This document shows, in pieces, positions 16,605 through 23,462 of a stretch of DNA of 33,011 nucleotides. Within the stretch, counting starts at the first letter, position 1, and every line of letters begins with the position of its first letter. This DNA comes from Agromyces seonyuensis (GTDB lineage Bacteria; Actinomycetota; Actinomycetes; Actinomycetales; Microbacteriaceae). Where the stretch lies: positions 1-33,011 of the forward strand of contig NZ_WSTA01000040.1 of assembly GCF_009789225.1 (NCBI RefSeq), read 5' to 3'. A program made the position numbers and the translations under genes. Under the pieces are notes generated by a model that ran no database searches, was not told the origin of the DNA, and saw nothing but the letters and a program-made list of their open reading frames with translations.

Positions 16605-16694
16605 ATCATTCGCGTCGATTCGTGCGTTCAGGACATCACTCGAACGGATTCGGCAGCGCGAGATCGCGCATCCATGGCCGTGATGCGCTGCATC
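16605..16694. promoter_or_regulatory. LysR/NodD-type binding region with two ATC-N9-GAT boxes
   Basis: Within the 248-nt divergent region: box 1 is ATC (16605-16607) - 9 nt - GAT (16617-16619); box 2 is GCGCATC (16666-16672) - 9 nt - GATGCGC (16682-16688), a perfect 7-nt inverted repeat. Box 2 overlaps GATGC-GCT-GCATC (16682-16694). ATC-N9-GAT is the recognition pattern described for NodD. Related elements occur upstream of the MFS gene. The dioxygenase start follows at 16793 with an AAAGGG ribosome site. Confidence 0.6.
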
Positions 16695-16792
16695 GCAAAA
16701 GACGGATTCCCTGATGTCCCGACGGCTCGCAGACTCGGTATCGGTCGGCCACTTCCTCAGAACCGCACGCCGACCCCGAGAAAGGGTCAACG

Positions 16793-17812
16793 ATGATCAA
16801 GCTGCTTTCCCACCTGTCCTACGTGGCGGTGACCACCCCCGATGTCGAGGCGTCCGTCAAGTTCTACGAGGAGCAGGTCGGCCTCCAGGTCGTCGACCGC
16901 ATCGACGGGGCCGTGTACCTCCGGTGCTGGGGCGACTACTACCGCTACTCCGTCGTGATCGTGCCGGGCGTCGAGCCCGCGCTGGAGACGATGGCCTGGC
17001 GCACGTCGAGCGCCGAGGCGCTCGAGGAAGCCGTGCGCCGGCTCGAGGCCGAAGGCGTCGAGGGCGAATGGATCGACGGGCACGCCATCGGCCGCGCCTA
17101 TCGATTCGTCGGCCCCCAGGGCCACCCGATGACGCTGCACTGGGACGTCGAGCACTACGTCAGCGGCGCCGACCAGGCATCCAGCTACCCCGACCGTCCC
17201 GCCCGTCGCTCCTCGCACGCCGGCGCACCCCGCCAGCTCGACCACGTCACGATCGCGGCCGCCGATGTGGACGAGTTCGGCAAGTGGTACGAGCGGGTGC
17301 TCGGCTTCCGCATCATGGCGCGCACCGAGCTCGACGAGGCTCCCGTTTCGATCTTCACCGTGCTCACCACCAACGAGAAGTCGCACGACCTCGGCGTCGT
17401 CCTCGACGGCTCGACCCGTGCCGGCCGAGTCAACCACTTCGCCTTCTGGGTCGACACCCGCGAGGAGCTGCTGATCGCCGCCGACGTGCTGATGGAGAAC
17501 GGAACGCACATCGAGTACGGCCCCTCGATCCATGGCATCGGGGAGCAGACGTTCCTCTACTACCGCGAGCCCTCGACGCTGCGCATCGAGCTGAACACCG
17601 GCGGCTACCGCAACTACGTGCCGGACTGGCAGCCGAACACGTGGAAGCCCTCGCTCGGCTCCAACAACTTCTACCGCAACGGCCAGATGCCCTGGTCGAT
17701 GACCGAGTCGTTCCCCGCCGCCGACGGCCCCTCCACGACCGAGGAAGGCGTCGTGCCCGACGAGATCCGCGCGGCGCTGCTGAACCCCTACGCCGTCCAG
17801 GGCCGCGGCTGA
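16793..17812 (+). CDS. VOC-family extradiol (catechol 2,3-type) ring-cleavage dioxygenase
   Basis: A 339-residue type I extradiol dioxygenase made of two VOC halves (about 5-130 and 145-285). The Fe(II) ligands expected in the second half are present: His151 (LDHVTIAA), His215 (VNHFAFWVD) and Glu266 (LRIELNTGG), with the catalytic-region Tyr pair in TFLYYREP nearby. The tail, NTGGYRNYVPDWQPNTWKPSLGSNNFYRN..., is typical of actinobacterial catechol 2,3-dioxygenase-like enzymes. It should open a catechol ring next to the two hydroxyls using O2. It is first in the operon with a cyclase-family hydrolase, an FAD monooxygenase and an FAA hydrolase, so the catechol is probably made by that monooxygenase. 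Whether the ring is a monoaromatic or a flavonoid A-ring cannot be read from the sequence. Confidence 0.92.
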   Translation: MIKLLSHLSYVAVTTPDVEASVKFYEEQVGLQVVDRIDGAVYLRCWGDYYRYSVVIVPGVEPALETMAWRTSSAEALEEAVRRLEAEGVEGEWIDGHAIGRAYRFVGPQGHPMTLHWDVEHYVSGADQASSYPDRPARRSSHAGAPRQLDHVTIAAADVDEFGKWYERVLGFRIMARTELDEAPVSIFTVLTTNEKSHDLGVVLDGSTRAGRVNHFAFWVDTREELLIAADVLMENGTHIEYGPSIHGIGEQTFLYYREPSTLRIELNTGGYRNYVPDWQPNTWKPSLGSNNFYRNGQMPWSMTESFPAADGPSTTEEGVVPDEIRAALLNPYAVQGRG

Positions 17813-17819
17813 AACGGCC

Positions 17820-17852
17820 GAAGCGGGCCGCCCGAGCCGGGCGGCCCGCTTC
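17820..17852 (+). other. Perfect intercistronic hairpin between dioxygenase and cyclase-family genes
   Basis: A 15-bp perfect stem (17820-17834 with 17838-17852, arm GAAGCGGGCCGCCCG) and 3-nt loop. An outer AACGG/CCGTT pair (17813-17817 with 17855-17859) extends the structure. It starts right after the dioxygenase stop and could stabilise that message or partly terminate transcription within the operon. Confidence 0.7.
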
Positions 17853-17892
17853 CGCCGTTGCACCGAAACCCGATCCGACTGAGGAGACGACG

Positions 17893-18918
17893 ATGACGTC
17901 GAACCCACCCACCGCCCAGCAGGATGTCCTGCCGTCCGAGCATCCCGGCGACCTCGACCGCCACGACCCCGAACGGGAGATCGCGGCTCGCGCGGTCGCC
18001 TTCCGCAATTGGGGACGGTGGGGCGAGGACGACCGACTCGGCACCCTCAACCACATCGACGACGCCAAGCGGGTCGCGGCCGCAGGCCTCGTCCGCACCG
18101 GCCGCACGATCTCGCTCTCGATGGCCTTCGACATGTCGGGCCCTCAGAAAGGCTGGCGGCGCCGCACGAATCCGGTGCACACCATGCTCGACACGGGCAC
18201 CGACGCCGAGCGCGGCCAGGGCTTTCCCCACGGTCTGGGCGGCGCCGACGACGTGATCGCGATGCCGCTGCAGTGCGCGACCCAATGGGACGGGCTCGGG
18301 CACATCTTCGACCACGGGTTCGCGTGGAACGGCCGTCGTGCCGGCGACGTCGTCACCAGCGAAGGCGACCTCGTCACCGGCATCGAGCACGCCGCGTCCG
18401 TGATCGTCTCCCGAGGCGTCCTGCTCGATCTGGGTCGGCATCTGCGGCCCGAAACCGGCGAACTCGAGGACGGCTACGCGATCTCCGTGGCCGATCTCGA
18501 GCGCTGCATCCAGGCGCAGGGCGCCTCGAGCGCCGTCGGGCGCGGCGACATCGTGCTCGTCCGCACCGGACAGTTCGGGCGCGCCCGACGCGAGGGCTGG
18601 GGCGACTACGCCGGGGGGCCCGCGCCCGGACTCTCCCTCACGACGGCCGGCTGGCTGCACCGGACCGAGATCGCCGCGATCGCCACCGACACGTGGGGCT
18701 TCGAAGTCCGCCCCAACGAGTTCGACGTGCCGGCCTTCCAGCCGCTCCACCAGGTCGTCATCCCGAACCTCGGGCTCACGATCGGCGAGATGTGGAACCT
18801 CGAAGAGCTCGGCACGGCGTGCGCCGAGAGCGGCCGCTTCGACTTCCTGCTCGCCGCTCCGCCGCTGCCGATCACCGGCGCAGTCGGGTCACCCGTCAAC
18901 CCCGTGGCGGTGCTCTGA
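17893..18918 (+). CDS. Cyclase-family (KynB-like) metal-dependent hydrolase
   Basis: A 341-residue member of the putative cyclase family (Pfam PF04199 type), longer than kynurenine formamidases (about 210). The metal motif that is usually H-x-G-T-H-x-D-x3-H reads QCATQWDGLGH here (Gln127 to His137): the first and second His are Gln, while Thr130, Asp133 and His137 are kept. I recall this Gln variant as a subgroup often seen in actinobacteria. The surrounding DDVIAMPLQ..., DIVLVRTGQFGR and IATDTWGFEVRP segments fit the family. Family enzymes hydrolyse amides or lactones; here it may act on a lactone or cyclic ring-fission product. A GAGGAGA site lies 6-12 nt before the ATG. It sits between the dioxygenase and the monooxygenase in one operon. 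Confidence 0.85.
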   Translation: MTSNPPTAQQDVLPSEHPGDLDRHDPEREIAARAVAFRNWGRWGEDDRLGTLNHIDDAKRVAAAGLVRTGRTISLSMAFDMSGPQKGWRRRTNPVHTMLDTGTDAERGQGFPHGLGGADDVIAMPLQCATQWDGLGHIFDHGFAWNGRRAGDVVTSEGDLVTGIEHAASVIVSRGVLLDLGRHLRPETGELEDGYAISVADLERCIQAQGASSAVGRGDIVLVRTGQFGRARREGWGDYAGGPAPGLSLTTAGWLHRTEIAAIATDTWGFEVRPNEFDVPAFQPLHQVVIPNLGLTIGEMWNLEELGTACAESGRFDFLLAAPPLPITGAVGSPVNPVAVL

Positions 18919-18987
18919 CCCGGTCGAACCCGCCCGCCGGCGTACCGCCGCGACGGGCATCCATCTGAGAACAAGGAGGTTCCTCAC

Positions 18988-20121
18988 ATGACCGCAGTAT
19001 CCAAGGTCGCGATCGCCGGCAGCGGCGCCGCCGCGCTCGCCGCCGCCATCCCGCTCGCCGAAGCCGGCGTCGCCGTCGACGTCTTCGAGCTCAAGACCGA
19101 GACGTCCACGCTCGGCTCGGGCATCACCCTGCAGGGCAACGCCCTGCGCGCACTGCACCGCCTCGGCGTCTGGGACGCCGTGCAGAAGCGGGGCTACACC
19201 TTCGAGGGCCTCACCCTCCGCGCCCCCGGCCCCGGCGCCCCGGTGATCGCCGAGCTGCCCGAGATCAAGACGGGCGGCGCCGACTTCCCCGCGTGCATGG
19301 GCATGTACCGGCCCGACCTCGCCCGCATCCTCGTCGACCGCGCGCTCGAGGTCGGCGTGCGCATCCACTACGGGTCCAAGGTCACCGGCGTGCGCCAGAC
19401 CGACACCGGCGTGCTCGTCGACGTCGGCGGTGCCCCGGTCGGCGAGTTCGACCTGCTCATCGGCGCCGACGGCCTCCACTCGACGGTGCGGCACCTCATC
19501 GGCATCGAGACGAAGCCGGAACCGACCGGCATGGGCATCTGGCGGGCGTTCGTGCGCCGCCCCGCGGAGGTCACCCAGTCGCAGCTCTACTACGGCGGCC
19601 CGATGTACATCGCCGGCTACACGCCGACCGGCGAGGACACCTGCTACGCCTTCCTCGTCGAAGACGCCCAGGACCGCTTCGACGTCCCGACCGAGGACGC
19701 CGTCGAACTCATGCGTGCGGCGTCCGCCGCGTACGGCGGCCCGTGGGAGGAGATCCGTGCCTCGCTCGGCGCCGACTCGCGCGTGAACTACACCTGGTTC
19801 ACCTCGCACCTCGTCGAGGGGGCGTGGAACCGCGGACGCACCGTCGTCATCGGCGACGCCGCCCACTCCTGCCCGCCGACCGTCGCCCAGGGGGCCGCCC
19901 AGGCGCTGGAGGACGGCACGGTGCTCGCCGAGCTCCTGCTCGCCGCCGACGCCGTCGACGAGGGACTCTGGGCCGAGTTCCACGCGCGCCGAGTGCCGCG
20001 TGCCAGCGCCGTCGTCGAGGCGAGCGTGCAGCTCGGGAAGTGGCAGCTCGAGCACAACCGCGACGCCGACGCGGCCGGCCTCATCTTCGGCATCTCGCAG
20101 CAGATGGCGGTGCCCGCGTGA
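18988..20121 (+). CDS. FAD-dependent aromatic monooxygenase (class A flavoprotein hydroxylase)
   Basis: A 377-residue flavoprotein hydroxylase of the PHBH fold. Seen: the Rossmann dinucleotide motif VAIAGSGAAALAAAIPLAEAG with Glu at the end of strand two (residues 7-34), the DG motif GADG (Asp161-Gly162) in FDLLIGADGLHSTVR, and the GD motif VVIGDAAHSCPP (Gly289-Asp290), which binds FAD ribose. It lacks the C-terminal thioredoxin-like domain of larger phenol hydroxylases. It should hydroxylate a phenol to a catechol using NAD(P)H and O2, supplying the dioxygenase encoded upstream. AAGGAGG sits 7 nt before the ATG. In Herbaspirillum the monooxygenase FdeE hydroxylates naringenin at C8; a similar role is inferred here. 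The stop overlaps the FAA hydrolase start (GTGA). Confidence 0.9.
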   Translation: MTAVSKVAIAGSGAAALAAAIPLAEAGVAVDVFELKTETSTLGSGITLQGNALRALHRLGVWDAVQKRGYTFEGLTLRAPGPGAPVIAELPEIKTGGADFPACMGMYRPDLARILVDRALEVGVRIHYGSKVTGVRQTDTGVLVDVGGAPVGEFDLLIGADGLHSTVRHLIGIETKPEPTGMGIWRAFVRRPAEVTQSQLYYGGPMYIAGYTPTGEDTCYAFLVEDAQDRFDVPTEDAVELMRAASAAYGGPWEEIRASLGADSRVNYTWFTSHLVEGAWNRGRTVVIGDAAHSCPPTVAQGAAQALEDGTVLAELLLAADAVDEGLWAEFHARRVPRASAVVEASVQLGKWQLEHNRDADAAGLIFGISQQMAVPA

Positions 20122-22307
20122 GGATCGGGCGCTGGATGCTCGCCGGCGCGCCGGGCGAGGGCTTCATCGAGGATGACGGCGTCGTGCCGTTCCCCGATGG
20201 GCTCGCGGTCGCAGACGTGCTGCGGCTCGGGCTCGCCGCCCTCCCCGGCATCCGCAAGCGGGCCGGCGACCCGGTCGCCCGGCTGGACGAGGTCGTCCTG
20301 CGCGCGCCGCTCGTTCCCGCGAGCGTGCGCGACTTCGTCGCGTTCGAAGAGCATGTCGCAGGCGTCAGCGCCGGCATCGAGGGCACGTCGGACGTGCCGG
20401 CCGAGTGGTACGAGGCGCCGACGTTCTACTTCACGAACCCGCACACGATCCTCGGCCCCGGCGAGGCCGTCGCCCCTCCCGTCACCGAACGGCTCGACTA
20501 CGAACTCGAGGTCGCGGCCGTCATCGGCGGCCCCGACGGAGCGAACCTCGACGTGGCCGGCGCGGCCGAGGCGATCTACGGGTACACGATCATGAACGAC
20601 TGGTCCGCCCGAGACCTCCAGGGCCGCGAGATGAAGGTGCGCCTGGGGCCCTGCAAGGGCAAGGACTTCGGCACGTCGCTCGGTCCCTGGATCGTCACCG
20701 CGGACGAACTCGAGCCGTATCTCGATGCGGACGGCTTCCTCGCACTGCACGCGGAGGTGTTCGTCAACGGGCAGCGCTACGGCGAGGACCTCCTCTCGAA
20801 CATGGGCTGGCCGTTCCCCGAACTCGTCGCCTACGCCTCGCGGAACTCGCGGGTCGTCGCCGGCGACGTGCTCGGCTCCGGCACGGTCGGCAACGGCGGA
20901 TGCCTCGGGGAGCTCTGGGGCCTCGCGGGCGGACTCACGCCGCCGCCGCTGCAGGTCGGCGACGAGGTGCGGATGCTCGTGGAGGGGATCGGCGAACTCG
21001 TCGGCACGGTGGGGGATCCGGTCGCCTCCCCGTCGCTGCCCGCGGCCCGAGCGCGTTCGCGTCCACTCGCGGGCCCGGCCGGCGCTGTTGCACCGACCGG
21101 GCGCCCGTCAGGCGGTCGCTGCCGCGCGTTCGGGGAACGCCCCGGTCGCGAGTTCCCCGAACGTCTCCGCGACCCAGTCGGCGATGATGCTCGCCACGTA
21201 GGCCATGTGGTCGATGGAGATGTGCTCGGTGCCGCCCTCGGGGTCGTCGAAGATCCGCAGTTCCCGTTTCGGCGAGTCGACGGCCTGCTCGTAGGTCTCA
21301 TGCGCGTACTTCACGGGGATCTGGCGGTCGTTCGCGCCGTGCGTGATGAACAGCGGGGCGGTGATCCGCTCGGCGACGCCGTTCAGGTGCATCCCCTTCG
21401 TCTTCTCGAAGAAGTCGTCGAGGTCGGCGGCGCCCCAGACCCACTTGACGTGGTCCCAGTAGTGCGGAACCGGGTTCTCGCCCTCGCGGTTGCGACGCGC
21501 CTGCTGCACCGCGGCCCAGTCGTGGTTGGCGCCCCACGCGACGCCGAGCTTCAGCCGCGGTTCGAAGGCGAGGGCGCGGGGCGCGTAGTAGCCGCCGAGC
21601 GACCAGCCGACGATTCCGATGGCGTCGGGGTCGACTGCGAGGGCCTCGGCGTTCGCCTCGAGCCAGTCGATGATCGCACCCGCCCACACCTCGGTGTCGT
21701 AGCGGGCGGTGAGGCCACGGAGCCGGAGGGCTTCGCCCGAGCCCGGGGTGTCGACCATGAGCGTCGAGACGCCGCGCTCAGCGAGCATCCGTGGGAAGCC
21801 CGAGTAGAACATCATCTCCTTCGTCGAATCCAGGCCGTTCCACTGGATGACGACCGGGTGCGGTCCCTCGCCTGGCGCGCGGTAGAAGTAGCCGGGGAGC
21901 GAAGCATCCTCGAACGGGATCTCGACCGTCGTGAGCGGGACGCCGCTCAGTTCGACGTGCTTGAGCAGCAGGTCGATCGACTTCTGATAGGCGGCGTTGC
22001 GTCCGGGCCAGAACGGCGACTGGAGGCGCTCCGCCTGGGAGGTGTAGAGCGAGGCTCGGTAGTAGGTCTCGCCGGCGCCGATGCGACGGCCGCGGGCTTC
22101 GTCGTCCTCGGCCTTCGCGACGAGTCGGTCGGCGACGGCCTCCCACGCCGCGTAGAGCTCTTCGGTGCCGGCGTCGTCACCCCGCTGCGAAGCCAGGAGG
22201 ACGGGCTTGCAGGCCCGGTCGACCTCGTCGATGAGGCCGCCGCAGTTGAGCGCGGCGACGGGCGCCATGCTCCACACGTAGTTGTCGGGGAAATACATGA
22301 ACACTGA
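20118..22307 (+). CDS. Fumarylacetoacetate-hydrolase-family protein; reading frame lacks a stop after the domain
   Basis: The start GTG (20118) overlaps the monooxygenase stop. Residues 1 to about 305 are a complete FAA hydrolase: metal ligands Glu129 and Glu131 in LDYELEVAAVIG, Asp161 in NDWSARDLQ, then CKGKDFGTSLGPWIVT, VFVNGQRYGEDLLSNMGW and VLGSGTVGNGGCLGELWG. It should hydrolyse the C-C bond of an acylpyruvate-like ring-fission product. The domain ends near 21030, but no forward frame has a stop before the convergent hydrolase gene begins at 21108. The true frame runs on to TGA at 22305-22307, giving 729 codons, of which roughly 420 are antisense to the alpha/beta hydrolase. The tail is almost certainly not a domain. 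A C-to-T change at 21048 would turn CGA into TGA. Either the stop was lost, there is a sequence error, or a tail is really translated. The conserved part is 20118 to about 21050. Confidence 0.75.
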   Translation: MRIGRWMLAGAPGEGFIEDDGVVPFPDGLAVADVLRLGLAALPGIRKRAGDPVARLDEVVLRAPLVPASVRDFVAFEEHVAGVSAGIEGTSDVPAEWYEAPTFYFTNPHTILGPGEAVAPPVTERLDYELEVAAVIGGPDGANLDVAGAAEAIYGYTIMNDWSARDLQGREMKVRLGPCKGKDFGTSLGPWIVTADELEPYLDADGFLALHAEVFVNGQRYGEDLLSNMGWPFPELVAYASRNSRVVAGDVLGSGTVGNGGCLGELWGLAGGLTPPPLQVGDEVRMLVEGIGELVGTVGDPVASPSLPAARARSRPLAGPAGAVAPTGRPSGGRCRAFGERPGREFPERLRDPVGDDARHVGHVVDGDVLGAALGVVEDPQFPFRRVDGLLVGLMRVLHGDLAVVRAVRDEQRGGDPLGDAVQVHPLRLLEEVVEVGGAPDPLDVVPVVRNRVLALAVATRLLHRGPVVVGAPRDAELQPRFEGEGAGRVVAAERPADDSDGVGVDCEGLGVRLEPVDDRTRPHLGVVAGGEATEPEGFARARGVDHERRDAALSEHPWEARVEHHLLRRIQAVPLDDDRVRSLAWRAVEVAGERSILERDLDRRERDAAQFDVLEQQVDRLLIGGVASGPERRLEALRLGGVERGSVVGLAGADATAAGFVVLGLRDESVGDGLPRRVELFGAGVVTPLRSQEDGLAGPVDLVDEAAAVERGDGRHAPHVVVGEIHEH
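21073..21102. terminator. Hairpin between convergent FAA-hydrolase and alpha/beta-hydrolase genes
   Basis: A 10-nt arm at 21073-21082 pairs with 21093-21102 (CCCGGCCGG against CCGACCGGG, one mismatch, plus a closing G-C) around a 10-nt loop. It lies in the 60-80 nt between the end of the FAA domain and the alpha/beta-hydrolase stop, where a bidirectional terminator is expected. This supports the view that the FAA gene originally ended before it. Confidence 0.5.
21108..22304 (-). CDS. Alpha/beta hydrolase, 2,6-dihydroxypseudooxynicotine-hydrolase/FrsA-like
   Basis: A 398-residue serine hydrolase. A roughly 140-residue helical N-terminal region (LIDEVDRACKPVLLASQRGDD..., YYRASLYTSQAERLQSPFWPGR) is followed by the alpha/beta fold from about residue 140. 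The nucleophile elbow is GWSLGG (Ser235), with probable acid Asp326 in THGANDRQIPV and base His366 in SIDHMAY. This architecture is that of 2,6-dihydroxypseudooxynicotine hydrolase and related DUF1100/FrsA proteins, which cleave C-C bonds next to a keto group. A role in cleaving a diketone-like ring-fission product is inferred. A GTG at 22304 is chosen because AGGAGA lies 8 nt upstream; an ATG two codons in (22298) is the alternative. It is second after the SDR in a two-gene operon and convergent with the FAA hydrolase gene. Confidence 0.85.
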   Translation of the reverse strand: MFMYFPDNYVWSMAPVAALNCGGLIDEVDRACKPVLLASQRGDDAGTEELYAAWEAVADRLVAKAEDDEARGRRIGAGETYYRASLYTSQAERLQSPFWPGRNAAYQKSIDLLLKHVELSGVPLTTVEIPFEDASLPGYFYRAPGEGPHPVVIQWNGLDSTKEMMFYSGFPRMLAERGVSTLMVDTPGSGEALRLRGLTARYDTEVWAGAIIDWLEANAEALAVDPDAIGIVGWSLGGYYAPRALAFEPRLKLGVAWGANHDWAAVQQARRNREGENPVPHYWDHVKWVWGAADLDDFFEKTKGMHLNGVAERITAPLFITHGANDRQIPVKYAHETYEQAVDSPKRELRIFDDPEGGTEHISIDHMAYVASIIADWVAETFGELATGAFPERAAATA

Positions 22308-22341
22308 GGTCTTCTCCTGGTGCGTTGAAACGGTGATCTGG

Positions 22342-23148
22342 TCAAGCTGTGGGGGATGACGCGGCGATGCGGTCGGCGAGATACTTCGCACCGGCCGACG
22401 ACGCGAAGCCGCCGTCGACCGGGATCTCGGCGCCGGTGAGGTAGCTCGCGGCATCGGAGAGCAGGAACGCGACGAGGGTTGCGACTTCATTCGCGAGCCC
22501 GGTGCGTTCGAGGGGCGTCAAGGCGATCTGCGCCTCGCGCATCACTGCAGGTGCGGTCGCCGTCATGTCGGTTTCGATGAAGCCGGGATGCACGATGTTG
22601 ACGCGGATGCCGCGCGGGCCGAGCTCGGTCGCCGCCGAATGGGTGAGGCCGCGAAGGGCCCACTTCGAGGTCGTGTAGGCGACCGGGTAGTGGCCGTTGA
22701 GCGCGGCGATCGACCCGATGTTGACGATGGAGGATCCGGCTGCCATCAGCGGCGCGAGCGTGCGGATGCCGAGCATCGCACCGCTCACGTTGACAGCCAA
22801 CACGCGGTTCCAGTCGCCTTCGTCGACCTCGAGGATCCGAGAGCGCCACGTGATGCCGGCGTTGTTCACGAGACCGCGGAGCGGGAGGGACTCGCGCTCG
22901 AGCTCGCCGGCGAGGTCCCTCCACGCACGGGAGTCGGTGACATCCAGGCGGCGGTATCGCAGTCCCGTCCCGCGGAGGGCGGCCGGGGTAGCTGCACTCA
23001 GATCGGTGGCGACGACCCGAGCCCCGGCCGAGTCGAGGAGGAGCGCTGCGGCCGCTCCCTGGCCGCCGGCGGCGCCGGTGACCACGATGGTGCGACCAGT
23101 GAGTTCCGGAATCGCGCGGGTCGAGTCGGCGAGGTCAGATTCCGACAT
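22342..23148 (-). CDS. Short-chain dehydrogenase/reductase (SDR, classical)
   Basis: A 268-residue classical SDR. The cofactor motif TGAAGGQG is at 24-31 (T-G-x3-G-x-G), Asp69 in the adenine-ring LDV motif, NNAG 95-98, and the catalytic Ser146, Tyr158 and Lys162 (NIGS...YTTSK), ending in the PVDGG motif. Asp49 at the end of the second strand (VVATD) favours NAD(H). It should oxidise or reduce a hydroxy/keto group of a catabolic intermediate; the exact substrate is unknown. The ATG at 23148 has a GGAGG site 6 nt upstream. It is first in a minus-strand operon with the alpha/beta hydrolase (37 nt gap) and is divergent from the MFS transporter. Confidence 0.9.
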   Translation of the reverse strand: MSESDLADSTRAIPELTGRTIVVTGAAGGQGAAAALLLDSAGARVVATDLSAATPAALRGTGLRYRRLDVTDSRAWRDLAGELERESLPLRGLVNNAGITWRSRILEVDEGDWNRVLAVNVSGAMLGIRTLAPLMAAGSSIVNIGSIAALNGHYPVAYTTSKWALRGLTHSAATELGPRGIRVNIVHPGFIETDMTATAPAVMREAQIALTPLERTGLANEVATLVAFLLSDAASYLTGAEIPVDGGFASSAGAKYLADRIAASSPTA

Positions 23149-23462
23149 TCGCGCCTCCGTCCGATACGGCGACGGCGCCGTACCGGATTCGACGCTAAGC
23201 GTGCCGTGCACATCAGGGAACGTGAGATGAATGATGCCGCGCATCGACCGCATTTGTATGCGAGCCGGACTGCAACCATCCATCCCGATCAGCAGCAGAG
23301 GCCAAGGGAGTGGTGGACATCGACGCCGTCGATGCGCGCATCAGCGATGCGCGGTTTCCGGACGGGCGCCCCACGGCTTCACTGAGCGTGCCGCGTCCCG
23401 GAGGCGCGCCGCGGTCGCACCGTCGCGATCGCGCCACGACGAACTCGATGGAGAGACACGTC
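23149..23462. promoter_or_regulatory. Divergent promoter region (SDR/MFS) with LysR-type dyads
   Basis: This 314-nt non-coding stretch carries several related dyads. GATGC-CGC-GCATC lies at 23233-23245, with the same arms and spacing as 16682-16694. CGCAT-N4-ATGCG lies at 23249-23262. An ATC-N9-GAT box spans 23319-23333, immediately followed by GCGCATC-AGC-GATGCGC (23336-23352). The half-site GCGCATC is the one found in the dioxygenase promoter, suggesting control by the same LysR regulator. No clear -10/-35 pair is assigned. Confidence 0.55.

Noticed and set aside
21050-22307. The 400-residue tail of the FAA-hydrolase frame as a second enzyme domain
   Set aside because: It is antisense to a well-supported alpha/beta hydrolase, has no recognisable motif and has shadow-frame composition.
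23310-23462. Upstream start for the MFS gene adding 51 residues
   Set aside because: The extension is Arg/Asp-rich, runs through operator-like dyads, and the downstream ATG has a proper ribosome site and places the first helix normally.
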